In this document: piece by piece, positions 51,756 through 60,097 of the stretch
Layout: every line of letters starts with the position of its first letter
Position numbering within the stretch: position 1 is the stretch's first letter
NCBI GenBank assembly: GCA_905188085.1
Contig: CAJJKN010000003.1
Span: forward strand, 237,275 to 301,274
Direction: 5' to 3'
Length of the DNA stretch: 64,000 bases
Origin: an uncultured Bacillota bacterium
Lineage (GTDB): Bacteria > Bacillota > Clostridia > Christensenellales > QAND01
Translations under genes and position numbers: made by a program
The notes under the pieces: model-generated
Seen by the model: only the letters and a program-made list of their open reading frames with translations
Databases searched by the model: none
What the model was told of the DNA's origin: nothing

Positions 51756-52156
51756 AGATTCATCCCCTCTTTTGAAAAGCTGTGAGGCAAAAGCTCTGAA
51801 AGCGAATGAATTTCAAACTTTTCTATTTGCCGGCAAGCGCAGAGAATTTTCAAATCCGGTGCAAATTCGCTGAGCGCCTGACGGCATAGCCCGCAGGGAA
51901 AGGTATAGGATTGGCTGTCTGACGTGATGGCCAAAAGCGTAAAATGCCGTTTTCCTTCGGAAACCGCTTTAAACAGAACGGTGCGCTCTGCGCAAACGGT
52001 GGCCCCGTAAGAAGCGTTTTCAATATTGCAGCCGGTATATACAGAGCCGTCTTGGCAGACAAGGCAGGCCCCCACATGAAAATTGGAATAGGGCGCATAG
52101 GCATATTGCATGGCCTGCTGTGCCAGGCTCAGATAATGAAGATAGGTAGAATGCAT
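51752..52156 (-). CDS. cdd: Cytidine deaminase
   Basis: A 134-residue zinc enzyme that deaminates cytidine and deoxycytidine to uridine forms in pyrimidine salvage. The catalytic Cys-Ala-Glu motif is in TVCAERTVLF, and the other zinc ligands are in FPCGLCRQAL. The substrate-contact segment is GCNIENASYG. It is a standard short tetrameric-type Cdd. It heads a compact group with the tRNA methyltransferase and rsmI. Confidence 0.95.
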   Translation of the reverse strand: MHSTYLHYLSLAQQAMQYAYAPYSNFHVGACLVCQDGSVYTGCNIENASYGATVCAERTVLFKAVSEGKRHFTLLAITSDSQSYTFPCGLCRQALSEFAPDLKILCACRQIEKFEIHSLSELLPHSFSKEGMNL

Positions 52157-52210
52157 CTTTATCTTTTCACCTCTTGATTATCATATCCTATCCATGCGCG
52201 GCTGACAAAC

Positions 52211-52240
52211 AAAAAAAGAGCCTATACAGGCTCTTTTTTG
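52211..52240 (-). terminator. Intrinsic terminator after the ferredoxin gene
   Basis: AAAAAAAGAGCC and GGCTCTTTTTT arms close a six-base loop. It lies between the ferredoxin gene and cdd. Confidence 0.88.
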
Positions 52241-52263
52241 ATTTGCAAATCAAACGAAAAGGT

Positions 52264-52431
52264 TTAGCCTTCGCTGATAGCGCCTACCGGGCAAGCACCC
52301 GCGCAAGCACCGCAGGACAGACATTCATCTGCATTGATTTCGTAGGGAGAACCCTCTTTGATTGCGCCTACCGGACATTCGCCGGCACAAGTTCCACAAG
52401 AAACACAGGAATCACCGATTACATAAGCCAT
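52264..52431 (-). CDS. 2[4Fe-4S] ferredoxin
   Basis: A 55-residue clostridial-type ferredoxin that carries low-potential electrons in the cytoplasm. The two cluster-binding motifs are CVSCGTCAGECP and CLSCGACAGACP, the classic CxxCxxCxxxCP pair, separated by an acidic linker. The start MAYVIGDSC follows AGGAGG. It has its own promoter (52491-52464) and terminator, as expected for a highly expressed anaerobic electron carrier. The partner oxidoreductase is not encoded here. Confidence 0.95.
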   Translation of the reverse strand: MAYVIGDSCVSCGTCAGECPVGAIKEGSPYEINADECLSCGACAGACPVGAISEG

Positions 52432-52463
52432 GTGGAAACACCTCCTATTTAAATCTTGCTATT

Positions 52464-52491
52464 ATTCTACCACGGTTTTTTTCGTTTGCAA
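52464..52491 (-). promoter_or_regulatory. Promoter of the ferredoxin gene
   Basis: On the minus strand TTGCAA (52491-52486), a 16-bp spacer and TAGAAT (52469-52464) with an extended -10 TGG. Confidence 0.65.
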
Positions 52492-52499
52492 GAGGTAAA

Positions 52500-53414
52500 T
52501 CAAGATTTGTCATTTTGTGGAGATTTTCGGCGCTTTTTCTCGCCCTCCGGCGGCTTGTTGTTTTGTTTTTTCGGCTTATTTTCCTGCTTTTTGGGCGGCT
52601 TTGTACGCTCAAAGGAAATTTCATCCAGTTTATATTCTCGGATTTCAAACGTCTCATCCGGCTTTTGAATGCGCACTTTAATCAACAGCGAAATGGGGTT
52701 GCTTTCCATGGCCACGCCGATTCCGTCCGGGGTTTTTACATTACTGCCGTTTCTCGGCAGTTTTTTGCGCATTTCTTCATAATAGGGCTGCTCATAATTT
52801 AAGCAACACATCAACCGCCCGCAAAGGCCGCTGATCTTTGTGGGGTTTAAAGAGATGTTCTGTTCTTTAGCCATTTTGATGGACACGGGAGAAAACTCCG
52901 GCAAAAACCGCTGGCAGCAAACCGGGCAGCCACATTTGCCAAGCCCGCCCAAAAGCTTTGCCTCATCGCGCACGCCGATTTGCCTAAGCTCGATGCGGGT
53001 GCGGAATTGATGCGCCAGGTCTTTTACCAATTCTCTAAAATCCACCCGGCCGTCTGCGGTGAAAAAGAAGGTGATGTTGCTGCCGTCAAACCCGTATTCC
53101 ACGCTGACAGGCTTCATTTCCAGTTTATGCTCTGCAATCTTCTTTTCAAAAATCTTGAGCGCATCCGCTTCCTGCGCACGGTTTTTTTCCTGTTGTGCTC
53201 TGTCTTTGGGGGTAACAAGGCGCACCACGTTTTTCAGCGGAGAGACGATTTTTTCATCATCCACGTCCATAGGCCCCTGGGCCACCCGTGCGATTTCGGC
53301 GCCGCGCGCGGTTTCCACCACAACGTCATCCCCTACCTTACAGGCGATCTGGTTGGGAGAAAAATAATATACCTTATTCGATTTATAAAACTGAACGCCT
53401 ACGACTGTTTTCAT
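52500..53414 (-). CDS. ricT: PSP1-domain protein RicT (YaaT)
   Basis: A 304-residue PSP1 protein; in B. subtilis RicT with RicA and RicF forms an iron-sulfur complex that promotes RNA processing, competence and sporulation. The cysteine-rich centre shows GKCGCPVCCQRFLPEF and GLCGRLMCCLNYE, matching the family's cluster-binding residues. The C terminus carries an unusual Lys/Pro-rich tail of about 40 residues (KPPKKQENKPKKQNNKPPEG and on), longer than the Bacillus protein and possibly nucleic-acid binding. The start at 53414 overlaps holB by four bases (ATGA), the conserved holB-yaaT order. Confidence 0.92.
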   Translation of the reverse strand: MKTVVGVQFYKSNKVYYFSPNQIACKVGDDVVVETARGAEIARVAQGPMDVDDEKIVSPLKNVVRLVTPKDRAQQEKNRAQEADALKIFEKKIAEHKLEMKPVSVEYGFDGSNITFFFTADGRVDFRELVKDLAHQFRTRIELRQIGVRDEAKLLGGLGKCGCPVCCQRFLPEFSPVSIKMAKEQNISLNPTKISGLCGRLMCCLNYEQPYYEEMRKKLPRNGSNVKTPDGIGVAMESNPISLLIKVRIQKPDETFEIREYKLDEISFERTKPPKKQENKPKKQNNKPPEGEKKRRKSPQNDKS

Positions 53415-54139
53415 TTTTGTTCCTCTTTCCATTGGATCCAGAGCCATTCCGCCACCATCTTGGCGGATACATTGGCGCTTACCATTCGATATGCTTGGGT
53501 AATATGATCGGCCACAGCGGCCATTTGCGCATAGGAACAGCGTGTAAACGGCTCTATCCGGTGTTGTGCATGCAATTGATCGGAAAGAGATTCCATCCAC
53601 TGCGTTAAACAAACCAGAGCAGGATCCTTTTTATCGGGAAAACACTGTTTGGCTTCTTCCAAAGAACGGGCTTTGTAAAAAGAGGCCATAGGTGTCACTT
53701 CGTCTTCTTTATTATAATTGGTTTGCCCACTATCATGCAACCATACGCACCGGGAGCGGACAGTTTCCAACAAAACGCCGGGTTGTTCGCAAAACAAACC
53801 AAACATCGTTTGAAAAGGCGGCTCTTCCAGCGTTTTCAATAGGCAGTTTTGTGCTTCCTGCGTCATGGTGTCGGCCTGCAAAATACAAACGGCCCGCTGT
53901 CGCCCTTCAAAGGGCTTATTGGAAAGCTGCTCTATCAGCTGCCGCGCCTGCCGGATTTTAATGCTTGCGCCGTCCGGAGTTAAAACAATGACATCCGGAT
54001 GGTTATGGGTGCGAATGCGCAGCGCAACATCCGGAAATTGATCGGCCTGCATGGCGGTTAAAGCAAAAGTTTCCGCCAGCGAAGGCTGCAAAGAAACCGG
54101 CGCTGCAAACAAAAACGCATGTCCTCCTGTTAACCGCAT
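53411..54139 (-). CDS. holB: DNA polymerase III delta' subunit (HolB-like), short form
   Basis: A 242-residue clamp-loader subunit. The N terminus HAFLFAAPVSL fits the start of the AAA+ fold, but the P-loop Gly-Lys-Ser/Thr is absent, consistent with delta' not hydrolysing ATP. The conserved QNCLLKTLEEPPFQTMFGLF region and TVRSRC are clear. The zinc-binding module and part of the C-terminal collar seen in longer relatives (about 320 residues) are missing. The start is uncertain: ATG at 54139, or a TTG at 54112 placed ten bases after AGGAGG. Its position between tmk and ricT matches Firmicutes holB. Confidence 0.85.
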   Translation of the reverse strand: MRLTGGHAFLFAAPVSLQPSLAETFALTAMQADQFPDVALRIRTHNHPDVIVLTPDGASIKIRQARQLIEQLSNKPFEGRQRAVCILQADTMTQEAQNCLLKTLEEPPFQTMFGLFCEQPGVLLETVRSRCVWLHDSGQTNYNKEDEVTPMASFYKARSLEEAKQCFPDKKDPALVCLTQWMESLSDQLHAQHRIEPFTRCSYAQMAAVADHITQAYRMVSANVSAKMVAEWLWIQWKEEQK

Positions 54140-54750
54140 GAAGATACCCACTTTTCAAAGCCGTCGATCACTTGCTTGTGTACCTGTTCCACGGAAGCAT
54201 CGGCATGAATCAAACAATAGCGCTCCGGATGGCTTTGGTAGAGCGCTTCATAGCCTTCGGCCACTTTATGGCGAAAAACATCGTCCGTTTGTTCCATGCG
54301 GTCTTTGGCGCCGGTGGCCCGCTGCATGGCAAGGTCGGGATCGATGCGAAAATAAAACGAAAGATCCGGCAAAAGAGATTCTGTGGCCAGGTTATTTAAA
54401 GAGCGGACGGTTTGTTCTCCCAATCCTCTGCCGTATCCCTGATAGGCGATGGAGCTGTCCACATAACGGTCGCAAATGACCCAAATGCCTTTTTCCAAGG
54501 CAGGACGAATGACGGAATGCACCAGTTCGCTGCGGGCGGCAGCATACAGCAATGCTTCGCACAGATCGCCCATTTCGTTATCCGGGTCTAAAATCAGCGC
54601 GCGAATCTTTTCCGAAACGGGGCAGCCGCCCGGCTCTCTGGTTAATAGATGGGGAATGCCCTTTTGTTCCAGATATTGGCAAAAGAGCTTGATCTGTGTG
54701 CTCTTCCCTGCCTTGTCCGGCCCTTCAAAGGAGAGAAAACGGCCGTTCAT
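54130..54750 (-). CDS. tmk: Thymidylate kinase
   Basis: A 206-residue P-loop kinase that converts dTMP to dTDP for DNA synthesis. The P-loop reads FEGPDKAGKSTQIK, the dTMP-binding DRx motif is CDRYVDSSIAYQG, and the LID region includes DRMEQTD. GGGAGG precedes the ATG. It overlaps the upstream phosphatase gene by four bases and the holB start by ten, so the group is tightly coupled. Confidence 0.95.
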   Translation of the reverse strand: MNGRFLSFEGPDKAGKSTQIKLFCQYLEQKGIPHLLTREPGGCPVSEKIRALILDPDNEMGDLCEALLYAAARSELVHSVIRPALEKGIWVICDRYVDSSIAYQGYGRGLGEQTVRSLNNLATESLLPDLSFYFRIDPDLAMQRATGAKDRMEQTDDVFRHKVAEGYEALYQSHPERYCLIHADASVEQVHKQVIDGFEKWVSSCG

Positions 54751-55403
54751 TGATGGCCTCCCATCAAAATTTGTTTCAATTCCTCTGTGGAATGGGCAAT
54801 ATAGGTGGCGCCGGAATCCAAAACCTCCTGAATATCGGCAAAGCCAAAGGTAACGCCGATGGTCATGGTGTTGTTTTGTTTTCCGCCCTCAATATCAAAA
54901 ATACGATCGCCGATCATCACACAACTTTCGGCCGGCACACCCATAAAATCAATACAGGAGCGCACCAGGGCAGTTTTGTTTACCTTTGTCTTGCTGTCAT
55001 AGGTGCAGGCGATATGATCAAACGTATCGGACAGGCCGTTGGCTTCAAACAACGGATACAGCGAACGATCGCTGCGCGCCGTGGCCACGGTCAGCTGGCA
55101 GCCGGCCTGTTTTAATTCGCGCAAGAGGTCGCCCATGCCGGGATACAACGCAGCATCTTTGATGCCTTCGGTCAAAAAGTAGTGATTGTACAATTCTATG
55201 GCTCGGTCCAGCGTTTCGCCGGCCAGGCCGAATTGATCTACAAACACCTTAGAAGATTTTTGGCCGACATAAGCAAAAATGCGCTCGTGGTTATCTTCTT
55301 TTAAATTCATTTGTTCGCAAGCATAGCGGTAAGCGCTCGCCATGGCACCGCGGGTGTCGATCACGGTTCCATCAATGTCCCAAATGATAGATTTTGTTAA
55401 CAT
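54747..55403 (-). CDS. HAD-superfamily phosphatase (phosphoglycolate phosphatase-like), copy 1
   Basis: A 218-residue HAD hydrolase with nucleophile motif IIWDIDGTVIDT, a helical cap, motif II Ser/Thr in TVATARSDRS, the conserved Lys in KVNKTALV and motif IV VMIGDRIFDIEGG. It is most like the Gph/PpaX group that cleaves small phosphate esters; the substrate is not determinable. The ATG at 55403 overlaps the preceding stop by one base with GAGGAG upstream. It is a distant paralogue of the gene before it. Confidence 0.87.
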   Translation of the reverse strand: MLTKSIIWDIDGTVIDTRGAMASAYRYACEQMNLKEDNHERIFAYVGQKSSKVFVDQFGLAGETLDRAIELYNHYFLTEGIKDAALYPGMGDLLRELKQAGCQLTVATARSDRSLYPLFEANGLSDTFDHIACTYDSKTKVNKTALVRSCIDFMGVPAESCVMIGDRIFDIEGGKQNNTMTIGVTFGFADIQEVLDSGATYIAHSTEELKQILMGGHQ

Positions 55404-56056
55404 CACATTCTCCTCAATATGCGTGTAGCTTGTTGTCCCTGGGTAACGTTGGAAATAATAAGATCTGATTTATAATCAAACAATTCCTGCGGAGAGCCAT
55501 AACCGTAGGAACATCCCAACATAAACAATCCGTTGGCTTTGGCGGCGATGCAGTCAAAATCTTTATCGCCCACCATCACGGTCTGGAGCGGATCCATCTT
55601 TGCTTTGTTCAGTTCGTATTCAATTACCTTGGCTTTGGTGTTGCGGCCGGAGCCTTCGTCGTTGCCCCACACATCATCAAAATAGGAAAGAAGGCCCATC
55701 CGTTCCAGCAGCGGCGCGCTGTTTTGCGGCTGGCGCACGGAACAGACGATCAAGGTGGCGCCGTCGTCTTTGAGCATTTGCAGCCAATCCGGAATGCCTG
55801 CAAACGGCCGCTGCAATTGATCGGCCAATTCGGCATAGCGCAGGCTCATCTGCTCGCTGATCTCGGCTTCCTCTTCCGCCGCAACGCCGTAAAGATCACG
55901 AAACACATGAAATTCGGCAAGCCCCAAATGAGGCATAATTTCGTCTTCGGTTTTGTAGGGAAGCTTGTTTTTGGCCGCCACATCTATAACGCTTTGCATC
56001 AGGCCGGGGGCAGAGTTAATCAATGTGCCATCAAAATCAAAGAGAAAATTTTGCAT
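55403..56056 (-). CDS. HAD-superfamily phosphatase (phosphoglycolate phosphatase-like), copy 2
   Basis: A 217-residue HAD hydrolase with nucleophile motif FLFDFDGTLINS, motif II in LIVCSVRQPQN, Lys in NTKAKVIEYEL and motif IV VMVGDKDFDCIAAK. It has the same cap type as the following gene and may process a related substrate. The start at 56056 has AAAGGATG upstream. The pair of HAD genes sits between a yaaO-like decarboxylase gene and tmk, where most relatives have none or other genes. Confidence 0.87.
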   Translation of the reverse strand: MQNFLFDFDGTLINSAPGLMQSVIDVAAKNKLPYKTEDEIMPHLGLAEFHVFRDLYGVAAEEEAEISEQMSLRYAELADQLQRPFAGIPDWLQMLKDDGATLIVCSVRQPQNSAPLLERMGLLSYFDDVWGNDEGSGRNTKAKVIEYELNKAKMDPLQTVMVGDKDFDCIAAKANGLFMLGCSYGYGSPQELFDYKSDLIISNVTQGQQATRILRRM

Positions 56057-56099
56057 GAAAAACATCCTTTAAACTTTTATTACACGCCAACAGGCGATT

Positions 56100-57464
56100 T
56101 TATTCTTCACAAACATAAACATAAAGCCTACCGTCTTTTTCCAGACCACCGGAGACAGAAGCGCCTTGCAGATAGGCCTGCTCCAAATAAGAAATCTGGG
56201 CAGCGGTGATGCGCTCTCCCGGGCAGACAATGGCTGTGCCCGGCGGATAACAGCAAACGGCAGCGCCGCTGATTTGTCCTTTGCTTTCGGACAATAAAAT
56301 CGCTTTTATTGTACCATACTCTGCATGCGCTGGGGTAAAAATTTCTTCGCTGCGCACAGGCAAAGTGGGCATGGCGCAGGCGGCGGATGAGGTTTTTTCA
56401 AATTGCGAAAGCGCGTTTGAAAGCCGGGCAAAATCGCGGGCGCAATCCTGCGGCGTACAGATTAAAACAAGATGCCGGCTGTCTGCCATTTCAATCCAGA
56501 TGCCTTGGCTGTCCAGCTTTTGGCTGACTTCATAGCCGGAAAGCCCTGTGTTTGTGGTATCCAACACCAGCCTTGAAAAATCTTTGGCGCCATCGTTTGG
56601 CAAAGCAACGCTGAAACCGGTTTGGCAAAGCGAGGCGGAAAAGCGCTGTATACGATCAAAAAGCGCGGCATACGCCTGTTCGCCGTCTTTTTGCAGCTGC
56701 GCCCGGGCAAGATCCATTTGCGCGATCAGCGGCCAGGAGGGGCTGGTGGTTTGAAAACGGTGGATGTTTTTTTCCACGCGAGCAAGATTCATCCGCGAAT
56801 GAGGACCGGTAAAAAGCATGCTGCCCTGGTTTTGCACGCAGAGCGTTTTATGCGCGGAAACCACCCATCCGTCCGCGGCAAGGGGCTGCGGCGGCAGCAG
56901 CGGCGAAAACCCGAAATGCGCACCGTGCGCGGCGTCGATGAGCAAAAGCGTGTCTGTGTTGCGGCAAAGCTCGGAGAGCTTGTCCACTTCGGCACAGACG
57001 CCGTAATAGTTTGGGCTGGTAAGAAAAAGCGCTTTGGCCTCGGGATACAACGCCAAGGCGCGCCGGGCTGCGGCATAGGAAAGAGGCCTCGGAAGGCCGG
57101 TTTCATCTTGCCCGGCATAGACAAGCGCTACGCGATACCCCGCCAACAGGCAGGCGTTGACGGCGCTGATATGACAATCGGAAGAAAGGAGAATTAAATC
57201 GCCGGGCTGTGCGCAGGAAAACAACAGCGCGTAAACGCCCATGGTAGAGCCGCAGGTGTTAAACCAGGCATGGCCGGCGCCGTAAGATTGGGCCAGCAGC
57301 GCCTGCGCTTGAAGCAAAGCGCCGCGGGGGTGCAAAAGATTATCCATTTCGCCGATTTCCGTAATATCCTGACAGGACAATTGCCCTTTATGCCCGGGCA
57401 TACAAAAGCGAACATGTCCTTTTTCGGATTGCTGTTGTAAAAGCGTGTAAACAGGTGTCGTCAT
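56100..57464 (-). CDS. Orn/Lys/Arg decarboxylase-family PLP enzyme (YaaO-like)
   Basis: A 454-residue fold-type I PLP enzyme of the Orn/Lys/Arg decarboxylase family, slightly short for the group. The start of the fold shows FCMPGHKGQLSC, the cofactor site CGSTMGVYALLF, the aspartate in LLIDAAHGAHFG and the Schiff-base lysine in VVSAHKTLCV. It probably decarboxylates a basic amino acid to a polyamine; in B. subtilis the related yaaO is also next to tmk, so the placement is conserved. AAGGA precedes the ATG. Confidence 0.88.
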   Translation of the reverse strand: MTTPVYTLLQQQSEKGHVRFCMPGHKGQLSCQDITEIGEMDNLLHPRGALLQAQALLAQSYGAGHAWFNTCGSTMGVYALLFSCAQPGDLILLSSDCHISAVNACLLAGYRVALVYAGQDETGLPRPLSYAAARRALALYPEAKALFLTSPNYYGVCAEVDKLSELCRNTDTLLLIDAAHGAHFGFSPLLPPQPLAADGWVVSAHKTLCVQNQGSMLFTGPHSRMNLARVEKNIHRFQTTSPSWPLIAQMDLARAQLQKDGEQAYAALFDRIQRFSASLCQTGFSVALPNDGAKDFSRLVLDTTNTGLSGYEVSQKLDSQGIWIEMADSRHLVLICTPQDCARDFARLSNALSQFEKTSSAACAMPTLPVRSEEIFTPAHAEYGTIKAILLSESKGQISGAAVCCYPPGTAIVCPGERITAAQISYLEQAYLQGASVSGGLEKDGRLYVYVCEE

Positions 57465-57561
57465 TTTTTAAATTCCTTAGAGAAAACAAAATTGAAATGA
57501 TAATTTTATAGTAGCGGGTTTCCGTAAAAAATGCAAGAAAAGAATGGAAGAATAAATTGCA

Positions 57562-57590
57562 TTGCATACAGGGTGTATCTGACATAAAAT
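57562..57590 (+). promoter_or_regulatory. Sigma-A promoter of the amidohydrolase gene
   Basis: TTGCAT (57562-57567), a 17-bp spacer and TAAAAT (57585-57590), 30 bp before the ATG at 57620. Confidence 0.6.
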
Positions 57591-57619
57591 GACGATAGGA
57601 TGATGAAGGGAGTCTAAAG

Positions 57620-59044
57620 ATGAAAACCGTAGATTTAATGGCAACAGCGCCTCATATGTTTACCATGCAGGGGGATGGCGTGGGATATAAGGCAAACCAA
57701 ACCCTGGTGGCGGATGGCGGGAAGATCCTTGCCGTTTTGGATGAACAAACCGCCAAAGCGGAATATACGGCCGAAGAGAATCTGGATCTTTCCCATCATA
57801 TGATTTTGCCGGGATTTATCGATGCGCATATGCATACCGGCAGCAATATTTTAAGAGGGCTGGCGCAGGATACCGGCTATTGGATGATGTATGGCATTCA
57901 GCCGTTTTCCCTGCAGCAGACCAAAGAAGATTATGATGTGGGTAGCCGCGTTGCCATGGTGGAGGCGATCAAAGCCGGTACCACAACGCTGGGGGATTAT
58001 CAAAAGGATATGGAAGAGCGCTGTGTGTTCCTTTCCAAAGTGGGCGCGCGCGGCGTGATTACACAGACAATTCGAGACGCTGTAAAACGGGTGTACGATC
58101 CCGGCGAATTATACGAATTTTCTCAGGAGATGGGCCGGCAAAGCTTAGAGGAAAACCTGCGGCTATACGAAAAATGGCATGGTAAGGACGGCGGGCGTAT
58201 TCGGGTGATGTTTGGCCCGCAGGGCGCGGATTTTGTAAGCCGGGAGCTTTTGCATAAGATTTTTCAATTGGCCGAGGAAAAAGATACGCGCGTGCACATG
58301 CATACCCAACAGGGAGACAGAGAAACACAGCAAATGGAAATGCGCTACGGCAAACGCCCGGTGGCCTGGCTGGAAGAAGAAGGCCTGCTAAACAAACGGC
58401 TTTTGGCCGTACATTTGACGGACTGCACCGAAGAAGAAGCGATGATGGTGGCAAAAAGCGGCGCTTCCATGGTGGTGTGCCCCGGTTCCATCGGCATTAT
58501 AGACGGCATTGTGCCCCCGTCTGTTGCATTCCAAAGGGCCGGCGGCGCCGTGGCGCTGGGTTCGGACCAGGCGCCGGGAAACAATTGTCATAACATCATA
58601 AACGAGATGAAACTGGTGGCTCTGTTTAATAAAATCAAATATAAAGATCCCGAACAAATGCCCGCCTGGCGCGCGCTGCGCATGGCAACCATCGAAGGCG
58701 CTAAAGCCTTGAGGATGGAAGAGGAAATCGGTTCTTTGGAAGCGGGAAAGAAAGCGGACTTTATTGCCATTGATTTGCATCATCCGTCCATGATGCCGAT
58801 TTATACCTACCCCATGCGCAACATGGTGCCGAATCTGGTATACAGCGCGCGCGGATGCGAGGTGGATTTGTCCGTGGTAAACGGCAAGATCATCATGCAG
58901 CATCAAAAGGTGCTGGGCGTGGAGGAAGAGGCGCTGATGGAAGAGATGAACCAGCGCGCACAATCCATCGGCCAGAGGGCGGCGGAAACCTTTGAGAAAA
59001 TCCACGGGACCAACGCCGTGTTTATGGAGCAAGGAAAACTCTGA
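57620..59044 (+). CDS. Amidohydrolase-superfamily deaminase (MtaD/cytosine deaminase-like)
   Basis: A 474-residue metal-dependent hydrolase of the ATZ/TRZ or MtaD (S-adenosylhomocysteine/methylthioadenosine deaminase) group. Metal ligands are visible as the His-x-His in GFIDAHMHTGSN, a His in VHMHTQQGD, a His in AVHLTDCTEEE and the Asp in LGSDQAPGNN. The C-terminal composite domain contains GSLEAGKKADFIAIDL. The substrate is a guess between aminopurines, cytosine-like bases and guanidine or chlorohydrolase-type compounds. It is monocistronic, with a good promoter and GGGAG ribosome-binding site. Confidence 0.87.
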   Translation: MKTVDLMATAPHMFTMQGDGVGYKANQTLVADGGKILAVLDEQTAKAEYTAEENLDLSHHMILPGFIDAHMHTGSNILRGLAQDTGYWMMYGIQPFSLQQTKEDYDVGSRVAMVEAIKAGTTTLGDYQKDMEERCVFLSKVGARGVITQTIRDAVKRVYDPGELYEFSQEMGRQSLEENLRLYEKWHGKDGGRIRVMFGPQGADFVSRELLHKIFQLAEEKDTRVHMHTQQGDRETQQMEMRYGKRPVAWLEEEGLLNKRLLAVHLTDCTEEEAMMVAKSGASMVVCPGSIGIIDGIVPPSVAFQRAGGAVALGSDQAPGNNCHNIINEMKLVALFNKIKYKDPEQMPAWRALRMATIEGAKALRMEEEIGSLEAGKKADFIAIDLHHPSMMPIYTYPMRNMVPNLVYSARGCEVDLSVVNGKIIMQHQKVLGVEEEALMEEMNQRAQSIGQRAAETFEKIHGTNAVFMEQGKL

Positions 59045-59166
59045 TCTTGCAAAGAAAAGGAAAACAAACCAAACACAGAGACAAATAACAAAACTTTTTA
59101 TAGAAAACCGGGTCTCTTTGCTTTAAAATGGGAACATAACAAATTGGTTTAAGGGGGATACGGCAC

Positions 59167-60018
59167 ATGCAGGAAATTAAATTGATCGTTACGGATTTGG
59201 ATGGTACGTTTTTAAGCCATTCGGAAACAGACGGATCGTTGGAAAAAAACATAAAGGCGATGAAGGCCGCGCAAAAGGCCGGTATTCCGGTGTTTCCCTG
59301 CACGGGGCGTTCGTGGCTGCAAAGCGCCGGCGTCATTCGCGATCTAGGATTTGACAACCTTTGCGTTGTCAACAATGGCGCATCGATTGTGGAAATAGAC
59401 AGCGACGTTTTGCGCTATCGAAATCGAATTTCGCCGGAGCTCGTGCAGATTTTGGTGGAGGTCGGAGAAAAATATGCCCATCATAAAATTTTAACGCAAA
59501 CTTCCTGCCGCGATTTTATCGGGTTTTTGGCTTCAGACGCAATGGACAAACACACGATCATCGAGCGTTACGGCCCGCAGATGCAGGGGGACGAAAATAT
59601 CCGCGTGTTTGACTCTGCGGAAGAGTTGTATCGGGCAAGCATGTCTTCGGCCGAGATGGTGCGGTTTGTGGCGGAAAAAGAAGATGTGCCGCTGGCGATG
59701 ATGAAAGAGCTGGACGCTCTGCCCAGCGTGGAAATTGCCTGGTCCTGGGATATTCACCTGGATGTTATGGCGGAAGGAGCCAACAAGGGCGCCGCTTTGC
59801 CCATCTTGGCGGATATGTATAACATCGGTCTGGAAAACGTCATGGCGCTTGGTGACCAGGACAACGATGCCCCTATGCTTAGCATGGCCGGCCTCGGCGT
59901 TGCCATGGGCGGCGCCAGCAAGATGTGTAAACAGGTAGCGGATTATATTGCAGAGCCTGTGGAGCAGGCCGGTTTTGCTCATGCCATTGAGCGCTTTGCT
60001 CTAAACAAAACCAAATAA
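59167..60018 (+). CDS. Cof-type HAD-IIB phosphatase
   Basis: A 283-residue haloacid-dehalogenase family phosphatase with the C2-type cap. The nucleophile motif is VTDLDGTFLS, motif II is FPCTGRSW, and motifs III and IV are EGANKGAALPIL and VMALGDQDNDAPML. The cap (residues about 85-190) is the substrate-choosing part. It probably acts on a sugar phosphate or cofactor phosphate. A GGGGGA site precedes the ATG. Confidence 0.9.
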   Translation: MQEIKLIVTDLDGTFLSHSETDGSLEKNIKAMKAAQKAGIPVFPCTGRSWLQSAGVIRDLGFDNLCVVNNGASIVEIDSDVLRYRNRISPELVQILVEVGEKYAHHKILTQTSCRDFIGFLASDAMDKHTIIERYGPQMQGDENIRVFDSAEELYRASMSSAEMVRFVAEKEDVPLAMMKELDALPSVEIAWSWDIHLDVMAEGANKGAALPILADMYNIGLENVMALGDQDNDAPMLSMAGLGVAMGGASKMCKQVADYIAEPVEQAGFAHAIERFALNKTK

Positions 60019-60097
60019 ATTCGTTCTTGGGATCCATAAAAAAGCAAGAAAGAATACAATACGAACAATTTTACACAGAGAAAAGGAGGAAAGAAAT

